In this document: positions 45,401-56,600 of the stretch, piece by piece
Numbering within the stretch: the first letter of the stretch is position 1
Layout: each line of letters begins with the position of its first letter
From: Nematostella vectensis
Lineage: Eukaryota > Cnidaria > Anthozoa > Actiniaria > Edwardsiidae
Length of the DNA stretch: 64,000 bases
Direction of reading: 5' to 3'
NCBI RefSeq assembly: GCF_932526225.1
Contig: NC_064048.1
Location: 2,433,597-2,497,596, forward strand
Position numbers and translations under genes: made by a program
The notes under the pieces: generated by a model
Told to the model about the DNA's origin: nothing
Seen by the model: the letters and a program-made list of their open reading frames with translations, nothing else
The model's database searches: none

Positions 45401-48400
45401 TCCACGAATATACATTTCCCTGCTTCCCCCTCCATGACGCTACCTTTCCCTTCTTCCCCCTCCACGACGCTACTTTTCTCTCCTTCCCTCTCCACGGCGC
45501 TACCTTTCCCTCCTTCTCCTTCCACAACGCTACCTTTCTCTCCTTCCCCCTCCACGACGCTACCTTTCCCTCCTTCCCCCTCCACGACGCTACCTTTCCC
45601 TCCTTCCTCCTCCACGACGCTACTTTTCCCTTCTTTCCTCTCCACGACGCTACTTTTCTCTCCTTTCCCCTCCACGACGCTACCTTTCCCTCCTTCCCCT
45701 CCCACGACGCTACCTTTCTCTCCTTCCCCCTCCACGACGCTACTTTTCTCTCCTTCCCTCTCCACGGCGCTACCTTTCCCTCCTTCTCCTTCCACAACGC
45801 TACCTTTCTCTCCTTCCCCCTCCACAACGCTACCTTTCCCTCCTTTCCCTCCTTCACCCTCCACAACGCTACCTTTCCCTCCTTCCCCCTCCACGACGCT
45901 ACCTTTCCCTCCTTTCCCGTCCACGACGCTACCTTTCCCTTCTTTCCTCTCCACGACGCTACTTTTCTCTCCTTTCCTCTCCACGACGCTACCTTTCCCT
46001 CCTTCCCCTCCCACGACGCTACCTTTTCCTCCTTCCCCTCCCACAACGCTACCTTTTCCTCCTTCCCTTCCACGACGCTACCTTTCCCCCCCACGATGCT
46101 TCCTTCCCTTCCTTCCCCCTCCACGACGCTACCTTTCCCTCCTTCCCCCCCACGACGCTACCTTTCCCTCCTTCCCCCTCCACGACGCTACCTTTCCCTT
46201 TTCCCCCCTCCACGACGCTACCTTTCCCTTTTCCCCCCTCCACGACGCTACCTTTCCCTCCTTCCCCCTCCACGACGCTACCTTTCCCTTTTCCCCCCTC
46301 CACGACGCTACCTTTCCCTTTTCCCCCCTCCACGACGCTACCTTTCCCTCCTTCCCCTCCCACGACGCTACCTTTCTCTCCTTTCCCCTCCACGACGCTA
46401 CCTTTCCCTCTTTCCCCTCCCACGACGCTACCTTTTCCTCCTTCCCCTCCCACAACGCTACCTTTTCCTCCTTCCCCTCCACGACGCTACCTTTCCCCCC
46501 CACGATGCTTCCTTCCCTTCCTTCCCCCTCCACGACGCTACCTTTCTCTCCTTCCCCCTCCACGACGCTACTTTTCTCTCCTTCCCCCTCCACGACGCTT
46601 CCTTCCCCCCCACGATGCTTCCTTCCCTTCTTTCCCCCTCCACGATTCTACCTTTCCCTTTTCCCCCCTCCACGACGCTACTTTTCTCTCCTTACCCCTC
46701 CACAACGCTACCTTTCCCTCCTTCCCACTCCACGACGCTACCGGTGGATGTCATCTATAAACATGGCGCCATGAGACGCCCCGAGGTCGTTGTCGTAGAA
46801 ATATCAGAACTACCCCCTTTATCTTTCTTATATGTCATTGAATTTCTCAGAGTAAAACATTACTTGTTTGCCTGTGTGGACAGAACTGAGATGCCAAACA
46901 ATAACAAGATCATCAAGGTAGACATCTTTTGGTCTCTTTCGCCCCTCAACCTGAAAAAACAAAAGCACAACCAAGGGGCACTTTCACGCTTGAAAACGTA
47001 AAACATTCATGTTTACTTCTGCAGTGCAGTATTTTGCTAGCGAGCAAGAACTCGTCCATATTTGTTTGGTCTAGATTTGGGTGCAAATTACATTTAAAGT
47101 GCCATTGTCACTATTTTTTGCTTCTGGAGGGCCGACGTAAACCTCGAAGGGCCGACGTAAACCTCGGACGGCCGACGTAAACCCCAGCCCTTAACCGTAA
47201 ATCTCAACAAGAGATTTTGAAAAAAAAATTGCGTTTCCATTAAAAACCATCGGAGATTTTTACGCAATCGCCCGAAAGCAAGGTGACAATGCCGTTTATG
47301 AAGTTTCTCCCGATTCTACAGCGTTTTGGTGCTTGTATACACCTATTTCAATGAACGTTGTCGGTGCAAATGGCGAATGCCAAATGGTAGTTGTAAGACA
47401 AATCGCGGCTTGTAGGTATAATTACCCCTTAGAGTAATGAGTATAAGTAAACTAATCGCACGAGTTGTTCACATTTTCCTTTACCTGCTAGCAGAGGCCT
47501 CTTTTCTCTGTATTTCGCCCAGCGAAGTAGACGATGCCTTAGCCGGACAAATCCTCATTCAATTGCATTGGAAATCACTATGCTTTTAAATTTATTGCTG
47601 TCTTTTTATTTTATGTTGTTTTCAATTTTTACTAATTTAGAATACGCCAATTAGATTAGTGTCCTTACCCATAAAAATGGAATCCAAATTGACTTCTAAT
47701 TCTTGAGCTACAAGTTGCCTTTTCTTCTCATTATAAAAACCGTCTGAACTACTTATAAGCGTTAAACTGCATGAGGTCCCCTAAACAACCTCACGCCACT
47801 CAGAAGCATCTTGGCAACGCCCAAAGGCCTGTTCCTAGACATTAGAGTGCCATTGTTTTGTGGAACAATAACACATTCGGGTTTCTTTTGCTAGCAATAT
47901 GATGCTAAGTAATCAATCCACTTTGCAAAGTAAAGGTAGCAAGCAATATCGAATTCAAAATTAATTTCCCACCAGCAATTCGTGTTACCTGGTTGGTGTC
48001 TTGTCTGTGTCGTGCCGGTAAAACCGACAGTCGGAATGCGTTGATTAATATGGGAATTCGAAAGATGAAAACCAGCCATATATGCATATTCAATCCCTTT
48101 AGAAATTAATGTAAGTAGTTAAAAAATTAGTAATAATTAAGACTTACCGAATTATACACGCAATTTTGTTTGCAAACTGCATAGCCGATTTATCGTGGAA
48201 AAAATGTATAAAATTTACGCTTAGACTTTTTGAAATGCCATTCCAAAACTCTTATCAAATTTACGATAGCATTTCTAAAAGCCTTATTCCAAAGCTCTCA
48301 CATAAACATCGCGTGTCACTCTATATTCTTTCCACTTACAAAGAAGTGGATGATAGTACTAGAATTCTAGGCTTACACTTTAACATGAGCATGATAAAAT

Positions 48401-50985
48401 GAAGCACGGGCCACGGGCGTCTTTCGCACACCTAGTATTTATCCACAAACGAAAGTTGCGCAAGAAGAAGCAGAAAAAAAAATGATTTTTTCATTATTAT
48501 TATTTGTTATTGTTGCCATAAAATGAACCTCCCTTAGTAACGTTTTAAACACTAGGCCTTAGGTTAAAGAAAAAAAAATAAATCGACAAGATTTGCGGTC
48601 TCATTACAGTAACACCTCTTACTTGATTTGTCTGTCATGTTTATTCTAGCATCAAGCCGTAAAATTCTCGGGCGTTCATAACCATGTACGCAAAGCTGAA
48701 AAGTGTTATTGTAAAATATTCGAGTTTACGATTACAAATGCTGGTCATTGGTAAGAAATGATAGCAATATCTGAAAATGTTTCAAACGTAAAATATTTTA
48801 TATGGAAAAACTATAATAGGAGACTATTTTGACCACGTTTTTTACCACATATTTCCAAACACATATATGCATCGGGTTATTGTAAGTATTGGTTGGAATG
48901 TCTTTTATTTTACCTGTTTCATGTTCCATAATTGCATTGGATTCTTTATTAGTTATCATGAAAACGTACTGAGGAACACGCTAGAGAATACTATAGAAGG
49001 GGAGAATTGAAGGAAGAAGAAATGTGAAAACAAACGCATTTCCGATTTTGATTCTACTTGCCTTAAGGAGAACCAGCCGCTGTCTCCCTCTTCGACATCT
49101 GCGTGTAGACGTTCGACAGCGGAATGTACATGTCTTCTATCTTTAATTTCAATCACTGGAAAATTCACTACGGTGTCTTTTATACATCAATACATCACTG
49201 TCCAGCATAAAATGATTCCGGCACTTTGAAGCTATCGAGATTCTTTTTTAGTTATTAATGGCATCCACCACATCTATTCGCGACTCATTATATAACTTGT
49301 AAGAACCCATGTAATGTGGGATAGAACGGGGTGTTTTTATTGGCTAACATTGTGCTTCAATTTGAGGTTGGCCCCCTCCTGGATGTTCTAGTGCTGAACT
49401 CACAGCGAGACCCGACCAGGACATTGGTGGTTTGTAGATGTGTTTTATGACATATTAGATAAGCGTCTCCCTTCGTATCAGCTTATCTATGCCACTTATC
49501 AATGCTATTGTCACCAAGGGCGCTTCCACCCACTCTAAAGCCCGTAAAAGGATGGCCGTATTCGTTTCCTAGATAATTTTTCTTATGGATACGAGTCAAA
49601 CAAAAAAAAAATATACCACCCTACGTCTTTTGCTAGAAAATAGAAAATGGGGGATGCACACTGACAAAGATATGGAGATATGGAGATATCGAAGGACGCA
49701 TTCCTAATAGAATATCCATTAGAAATTGAAACATCAAAGGCAAGCACATAGTTAGGGTGTGGGTTATTTCTCATTTAAGGATCGTCATATAGTATACTTT
49801 CGCCATATCATATCTATGACAACACCCCCCCTCCCCCCTCCCAACCACCTTCCGCGTGGGGAGAGGGGAGGGAGGGGAGAGGGGGTAGTGTGCGCGGATA
49901 TAGATATAATAAAGTATCTTTGGCCGCCGAGAGAGAGGAGGTGTACGCCCCCCCCCCCTAACCTCCCCCCTCCATCACTAGCTAGATGTGACTTAATATA
50001 TTCCGACCCTGATCCCCCTAACCCCCCACCCCCCCCCCCCCCCCCCCCTCCATCACTAGCTAGATGTCACTTATATTCCGGTAATTTAGAGTATTCACAT
50101 TAGTTGAGCCTCCATGGTTGAACTAGCCATTATGTGTGGAAGATAAAGCTAATCAGGCAATTAGTCATGCTTCTTGGCCGATATGTATTACATGTAACTT
50201 ACAACAACACACAAAGCAGCACGAAAAATAAATTATACCATTTGATATCTATCGGGGGTAACATTATTTTCCTGTTCGATATTTTTCTTGGGGGCTATTG
50301 GCTTTGTTTTTTTTTCTCTGGAATGTCACTTTTTTCCTTTTCCTGTCCCTTGAGTTTAGAGTCCAAGGTTTCACTGTATAATAGAGGAATAAATTACCTA
50401 CGATTATGTGTTTCGGCCTTTTACGACGGGTGTTTCAGAAGCCGGATTCAATCCAAATCTAAGATTGCTCGTTGACATCGAAACTAGATGCATCATTCTC
50501 TGAGACAGCCCGTCATGGTAGCCCCAGTAAGTAATATTATAGATTAAAGATAATTAAAAGAATTCCTTAAACAAGCGATATCGAAACCTACCATTATACA
50601 CCTATTTTAATTAAGTTTGACCATAAGAGAATGGAAAATGATGAATGCCAAACACCACTGGTTAGGGAAAACAAGTCTTGTATCTGTCAATAACATTTAG
50701 TGAGGCTGAATTGGGTTTGTAGCGAGGCCCTTGTAATGAATGAATGCATTTTTGATTATTATATATTTTTGCCAAACTTTGTTCCATTTTCAATTTTCGT
50801 ATAGTCAAGCTTTATTGAAACAGGGGTATACCCGCTATATTACGTAGGATTATGTGATAACATAACCAACCTTGAATACTCTCACGATTAAGTTTCGTAG
50901 ATGACGCAAAGCTTGACAGCGCTTTTAAAAAAAATCTAAAATGGACGGGAAAAAATGTTGCTAATACCCTTATGTTGTTCGCCAT
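36455..50985 (-). CDS. Cys-loop ligand-gated anion channel (GABA-A/glycine receptor-like), nine exons
   Basis: This is a subunit of a pentameric plasma-membrane channel opened by a small transmitter. Exons: 50871-50985 (ATG, hydrophobic leader), 49062-49155, 43181-43328, 42569-42786, 39143-39225, 38677-38808, 37969-38183, 37545-37718, 36455-36679 (TAA). Phases close to 467 residues. Features: DFEVDLFLMQHWHDERL and a WLPDT motif of the ligand-binding domain; the Cys-loop CGMDLRNYPMDEQTC (13 residues between cysteines) followed by SYAY; TM1 in GYSLLQVYAPTTLIVALSW; TM2 containing VPARITLSVTTILTIVTL, whose PAR motif marks anion selectivity; TM3 in DVFLIVSFLFVFSSALEL; a ~75-residue basic loop; and TM4 in DRWSRWLFPLLYIGF. 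Introns after exons 2 and 6 use GC donors. The first two exons are inferred from phase and context and are less certain. The ligand is unknown. Confidence 0.9.
37917..37968 (-). repeat. 26-bp tandem duplication starting at the channel exon 7 donor
   Basis: Two 26-bp copies (one mismatch) both begin GTAACGC on the minus strand. The first starts exactly at the donor of exon 7, so the intron carries a spare donor copy 26 bp downstream. Confidence 0.85.
38892..39100. repeat. TIR repeat fragments (AGGGGCGGATC and ATACCCGCTTTTAACC families)
   Basis: The sequence at 38892 (CAGGGGCGGATCTAGGGG) matches the terminus of the element at 39907, and a GGATCCGCCC complement appears at ~38987. 39067-39095 matches the terminus of the element at 7861-8490. 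It lies in channel intron 5. Confidence 0.5.
39541..40720 (-). repeat. Decayed older part of the channel exon 4 minisatellite
   Basis: Irregular, diverged copies of the 56-57-bp unit recur with TTCCATCAGGGTAAATGG, CTGCTTTGTAAAG and ACATACCTTAAGCTG motifs. They are interrupted by the small element at 39907-40150 and are less regular than the array at 40721-42568. Confidence 0.75.
39907..40150. mobile_element. Small TIR MITE with a poly-G and a poly-C tract
   Basis: The termini CAGGGGCGGATCCAGG and its short complement (GTATCCGCCCTTG) enclose a run of G near 39931-39943 and a run of 16 C at 40121-40136. CAGGGGCGG ends resemble hAT-type MITEs. The TSD is unclear. It is inserted into the old minisatellite. 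Confidence 0.55.
40721..42568 (-). repeat. 57-bp minisatellite built from channel exon 4/intron border, ~32 copies
   Basis: On the minus strand each 57-bp unit repeats the last ~35 coding bases of exon 4 (IYPDGTVHNSLR) and then the donor GTATGTGAAA with ~20 intron bases. The array starts directly after the true donor (42567-42568). 57 is divisible by 3 and the unit lacks stops in this frame, giving long apparent ORFs (449 and 141 codons) that are not genes. The first unit after the donor has an extra base, so the array is out of frame with exon 4. Most units are over 95% alike by eye. Confidence 0.95.
43998..46745. repeat. 30-bp polypyrimidine minisatellite, ~91 copies (channel intron 2)
   Basis: The unit TTTCTCTCCTTCCCCCTCCA plus CGACGCTACC repeats, with variant units in blocks. 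The plus strand is mostly C and T. All frames stay open on both strands, creating several false ORFs of 100-446 codons. The strong strand asymmetry could favour triplex (H-DNA) structure. It lies in the 5.7-kb intron between channel exons 2 and 3. Confidence 0.97.
47093..47300. repeat. TTAA-flanked MITE, family B copy 1 (diverged)
   Basis: It begins TTAAAGTGCCATTGTCAC and ends GGTGACAATGCC, and shares an internal ACCATCGGAGATTTTTACG block with 53018-53271. It contains three tandem ~21-bp units with GGGCCGACGTAAACCTCG. Confidence 0.7.
47301..49061. other. Channel intron 2, right part: no further feature
   Basis: An ORF near 47905-48093 (minus) starts with a hydrophobic stretch and ends near a GTAAC donor-like site. 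It is phase-incompatible with the neighbouring channel exons, so I do not include it. Nothing else was recognised. Confidence 0.4.
49156..50870. other. Channel intron 1: low-complexity C-rich repeats only
   Basis: It holds a poly-C run of 20 at 50029-50048 and a duplicated CTCCATCACTAGCTAGATGT block (49970 and 50049). No exon was recognised. Confidence 0.5.
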
Positions 50986-53017
50986 CTCACCAGCTAGCTT
51001 ATACAACGAAAAACAACATTCAATGTTCTAATTGATTATTCATTGCTACTCTTTCCAGACTTAAGACCCCTTGAAGAGAGAATAAATAATGTATGGTGGC
51101 TTTTTCAATCTCCAGATATTGTTATCAATCTTCAAAACTTTGTCTGCGTTGCGGTCTCTTTTAATTGCTCATCGGATCGGTCCTAAAAGAAACCTCCGAT
51201 TAGTAGCAAGCGATTCAGAAGGCTACAACAACGCTCTTTGAAGCAATTCCCGACAGAATACCGAGGAGCAGTTTTCATATATAGGCGTCAAAATCAGCAT
51301 TTTTTCAAAGATTGTAGGACATTTTTGGCGTATTGACACGAAGCCAACAATTCGTGTGCTTGAAGCTGGAGTATCAGTAGGTGTTACTGTGAATTTAGAA
51401 AAAAAATCATCGCGCAGATTTCGAATTTTTTTTAATATAAAACTTTTGCTTCAATTTAACTTGCATGTAAAAAACAATAATTTGATTTCCAAAAAAAGTG
51501 TGAATCTAGCCCAATCTGATTAAGAATTAATAAAATCTGAAAAAAAAAAAAATACGAAAATCGCGCCAAAAACGAGTCTTCTAGCTGTTTAGCCGAAACA
51601 ACCTCGGCACCACCTTAGAGCCTGCTGCTTTGGTTTTGGTTGTCAGCGGACATGTGTAGTGTTTCCATTCAAACATCTTTTGGAAGCTGTTAAAACTAAA
51701 TTGCAATTCTAAAAAAAAAACTGTTTTTCGATGTTAATTTCAAATCCAAAGCATACCCTGTATAATTTCACAAATTTTTAAATTCTGAAAAATATTTACC
51801 ACGGGCGGTGCATAAAATATCGACTTAATTTCAACATATATCCAAAGCTATACCCTAAATCTATGTCATAAAACTATGAAAAATATTTTAGTACACAATT
51901 TCTTTTTGCGGGGGACTGCTCGAATTTCTAACGAATCCTCTCCTAAACATTTGACAACAACGCTTTAGATCAAGCGAAAATATATCTTCAATCAAAACTT
52001 CGTTGGTAGGACAGAGAAAAAAACATGGCATAAAATTTTCCAATTCTCAATATATAAGCATACAAGGAGTTCCTCTGACCAAAAGCTTAATTCCAAATTT
52101 TAAAGAAATTTTAAAGATATGAAATTTAGATATAAGCGAGCAAAGTTGGCTTAATTTCTGATCAGAGCCCAACTTCTCCCTAAAAACGAGGAGAATTCAT
52201 ACTTTGAACATTTGAGAATTGCACTTCAAGCCTCATATCTCAAAGACGAATCCATTAGGAAAAAATACTTTTTGATATGTTGGTTTACATAACAAAAAGA
52301 ACCTCTATGCAAAAATTCAAGCTAATAAAACTAGACCTTATTTTGGGAAAACTTGCCATTTTTTTGCTGTCCGTTGGTAGTATTTTCCGGAATTTTTGGT
52401 CGCATTCAACATTTCGAGTGGTGTAGATCTCATTTCCATAAAGATCTCTTAGTCATGTCAGAGTTGCAAGCAACTAGGGAACTTCGGCTATTATTTACCT
52501 AGGATGTTTTAAAAATAGAATAAGTTAGTTTGGCATTGAAATCCCTTCACTGAACAAAGGATTATCACCGCGAACAGCAGAGCCATTCCTGATGCACTAC
52601 ACCCATCTCCAACACAATACGAGTCGTGTTAACAATCTCAGACCGCCATTTTACGGCCCTGATGAATACTGAGTCACAAATATCCCATTTCCATATAGAA
52701 TGTGGAAGGTAATAATCGAAGTAATGCGAACAGCATGCAACAGTCTGAAAAACTGTTGATGATAAATAATGCATCGAAACAAAGGCTGAACATTTTGACT
52801 GTCTTTAAAACATCTATTATAAACACAAAACGTAAGGTAAAATTTTCGACTTTATTACAGTTTATAAAAAGTTATCATACACATAATTTCTACATAGTTT
52901 ATAAAGTTTTAGTCGCAAAAGCTTTAATTTAATTTACAAATTGAACTAACTGAGCATAATTCCTCTGTTGAAGTCGGTAGATCCAACTTTTACGTAACAA
53001 TATTGTTTCGTTTGTAT
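50986..53017. other. Intergenic between channel and ALKBH3: no gene seen
   Basis: AT-rich sequence with many A runs and no ORF with family features. The channel promoter should lie at its left end and the ALKBH3 3' UTR at or beyond its right end. Confidence 0.5.
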
Positions 53018-53271
53018 TTAAAGCCGCATTGTCACCAGTTTACTTCCGGAGGTCCGACGGAAACCTCAACCGTTAAAAGGCAAAAGAATCTATTAGAATC
53101 CGAGATATTTAACAGGCCATCCGCTCTAAATTATCAATCACATCCTCAAAGAAACTTCCATTAGACACAATGCTTTCAATATTTTGAAATATTTTTCGCG
53201 TTTTCCTTTAAAAATCATCGGAGATTGTTACGTAATCGACCGGAAGTAAACTGGTGACAATGCGGCTTTAA
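53018..53271. mobile_element. TTAA-flanked MITE, family B copy 2, 254 bp
   Basis: Perfect ~32-bp inverted termini (TTAAAGCCGCATTGTCACC and its complement, continuing through AGTTTACTTCCGG) with TTAA at both outer ends suggest a piggyBac- or Kolobok-type non-autonomous element. An inverted partner copy lies at 54364. Confidence 0.85.
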
Positions 53272-53641
53272 CTTCCATGATCTTCCATGATCAGAGCTGT
53301 AGCATTATAAATATTTGGGGGGCTCGATACAGAAACAACAAGAAAAAGTGTTGTGTCCCATCCACGCCTCTTCTCGTCATTTTCTTATATATATATTTTA
53401 AATATAGGGGGGGGGGGGGGGGAAGCGTCCTATCCCCTGCTACGGCCTTGTAATGACTCGTTATTAGACAGTTAAGAAATAGAACGCATTTTTTTAATGT
53501 AGGGTAGAATGAAATTTACCGATCCGTGCGGATTTTTTTTTACTACTGAGATGAACACCTCACTAGTATAGTACTCCATAGCCTGCAAAAACAGGCGTCA
53601 CGTAATAAATTTTCCTAAAGATATCAGCTAACAAAAGTTGG

Positions 53642-56600
53642 TTACTTGACTGGAGAGATGTTTCTGAATGTTAGGTTAATCCTTGGGCCTCTGTCATGAT
53701 ACTCTTTTGGAACTCGATGCTGAAAGAAAAGAAAAATATGATCTTTGTGGTTTACTAATGATATGGTTAAGAACACACGTTTTTACGTACCAAAAAGAAA
53801 TAAAGAATAAAAGTAATTCAAATCAACAACATATTCATCGCCACGATCATCACAAGCAATCACCCCACTCGCTCAATGGTCTGACAAATATTTGGTGGTC
53901 TGCGTAGGCGTGGTGTAGACAAGTTATAAATCAAAACAAGGTTGAAAAAGTAAGTTGTACGCCTCTGTAAAATGTCAGCACAACTGCTCTTTTTTTTACA
54001 CAGGCGCACAACATTCTTTTCCAACCTTGTTTTGAAATCTAAGCATGACATTGTTCCCTCCCATAGTTTTAAATTGTTTATCTAATAAGATCCAGTGGAC
54101 TTTGTTGTTTTAGAAAATGCCATGTAAATTCATCAGTTTGTAACGACACAAATGCATTGGGTTAAACGTTGATTCAGACGTCGTAACAAATGTGTCACGT
54201 TCAATACATTGCGAGTAGTAAATGCTGACTTGATTTGAAAATAAATAGAAAATGGAAATATTCGGCACATCAGAAGCCCGACGTCTGAGTTAGTGTTGTG
54301 CTTTTGCACGACTGGTGGAGCTGCCATTAGTGCCGTGGCAAACCTAATTCTGCCGTGTCGAACTTAAAGCCGCATTGTCACCAGTTTACTCCCGGTCGAT
54401 AATCTAACAATATCCGATGATTTTTAACGGAAAACGCGAAAAATATTTCAAAATATTGAAAGCAGTGTGTCTATTGGAAGTTTCTTTGAGGATGTGATTG
54501 ATAATTTAGAGCGTATGGCCTGTTAAATATCTCGGATTCTAATAGATTCTTTTGTCTTTTAACCGTTGACGTTTCCGTCGGACCTCCTACCGTCAGATAG
54601 TGTGAGAGATCTGCACCTTCTTAAAGACAAAGTGACAACAACTTTTTTGAGCATTGCATTGCTGTTTCTATTACCTGCCAGTCCTCTTGTACAGATCCTC
54701 GCATCACTAGAAGACTACCACAGTTTAGCGGGACTTTGATGTGCTGCATTAGCGAGTAGTCGTCCCCCTGCAACAATACAGAGAGCATGATGATGGTTTC
54801 ATTTTCAGTTTAATCTTTGTTTATCGAGGGAAGCATATTTAACCGATTCAGGTTAGTGTAGTGCAGCTTGAAGAGGCGGGGCCTCCGGTTTAGTGTCCTT
54901 ATCCGAGAAGACTGGAAACACGGGAGAATATCTTCAACTCACTTGTGACAAAAATTCGAATCAAGGCAGGAACCCGGAAAAATCCCCAGTTTGAGCCAGG
55001 ATTCGAACCTGGGGCACAGCGGTGAAAGGCCGACGCGCTAACACACTAGGTCACCCGTTGATCCCACGATGATGGCAATACCATCGGTACTAATGATGAT
55101 TATAGCAATGATCATGTAATGGCCAGTGAAGATGATGGTGATGATTACGATACTGGGAGGATGCTGAGATTTTCTGTGATAATGATCATTGTGAGGATGA
55201 TGATAATTGTATAGATTGTATAGTCATTTATTATTATCATTTGTCATTGTCATTTATATTAAGAAGTATGGTACAGATATTGGACAATATGGTACAATAA
55301 CTGTATATGCATTACAGTCTATTCTGTAGACAATAAAATATACATAAATACCAACTATATCCTACCTCATTGAGGGGATTTTTTCTAAGCTCGAATACCC
55401 TTGAATCACCAAAGGAGAGTGATGCTATAGTAGGGTTAACTCCTAAAGAAGGCTCATCGTCAGCATGCCAGTCCTAAAAAAATAGCAAATAAAGAACATT
55501 GTGGATTGTGAACATTGTGGATCGTGGAAGCATGGGTGGCCAAGGGTGTTAGTACGTCAGCGACAAAGCAGCAACTATGAATGCTAAATAAGCAAATGAA
55601 AACTTGCTAAAGGCAAAGAAAGAAGAAAGGCACCAAAAATTTGATCTAATCATGTGGTGTGTGTGTCTGATGCTATCGTTTCAAGAAACTACGATCCTAC
55701 TATATATTATTTGGAGCCATAAATATGGCTGTCAGGTAGCTTGATAGAGAGGTAAGATTAACAAAAGGAAGGGACAAGTTTACAGAAAGATGAGTGGCAG
55801 AGCAAAAGACAAGTGGCACATACACAACAAGGAAGACGATATACACAAGAGAGGAGAAGGTAATATTAACAAAAGGAATGGACACGTTTACAGACAGACA
55901 GTGACAAGATAAGGCATGGATACAACAGGGGAAGAGTACAAATGAGGAGTAGGTAAGATTAACAAAAGGAATGGACACGTTTACAGACAGACAGTGACAA
56001 GATAAGGCATGGATACAACAGGGGAAGAGTACAAATGAGGAGTAGGTAAGATTAACAAAAGGAATGGACACGTTTACAGACAGACAGTGACAAGATAAGG
56101 CATGGATACAACAGGGGAAGACGATATACACAATATTACATACCACACTATCCTTGTTGTGCCTGTATAGGTTGGCAAGCATGGAGTTGAACGTCTCTCC
56201 AGTTGCTTTGGCTATCTTTTCCCTTAAAATATTCAAAATTGGCGACCACTTCCAAAAAAAAAACAAAAAAAAAAACAATTAAATGGAATGAGAGGGGAAC
56301 CTCCCCCTTCCTAATAAGGGAGGAGTGGCTGAACAACAACCCATACAGCAATAATATTCATAAATTTACCTGGAAAGGTCTGAGAGTGAGGCCAGAGTAG
56401 GTATATGGAAACTCTCCAAACCAGGCAGTAAGCCGCGGCTGTTTATGAAATTCACCTATTAAAAATACCCATTTAAAATAGCCATTTTAACAAAGCTGAA
56501 TCCTTTTTTAAGAGACTGATGAATTTTTCTCCACTCCCTTCAAACCAAATTTACAATACAAAGTTGTAGCAGGCCCTGAAATATAAGGAAATTACATCAA

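Noticed and set aside
43972-46774. Many long ORFs on both strands (Pro/Ser/Thr-rich or Gly/Glu/Lys-rich)
   Set aside because: Shadows of the 30-bp satellite. Their simultaneous presence in several frames on both strands shows they are not genes.
47905-48093. Hydrophobic minus-strand ORF as the channel signal-peptide exon
   Set aside because: Its donor phase does not fit the exon at 43181-43328, and the exons at 49062-49155 and 50871-50985 do fit.
54990-55066. Functional tRNA gene
   Set aside because: Box A and box B are present, but the acceptor and D stems do not pair well by eye and a SINE body follows.
55700-56278. 192-codon minus-strand ORF with 31-residue repeats
   Set aside because: It joins ALKBH3 exon 4 to an intronic 93-bp minisatellite, with a clear donor between them.
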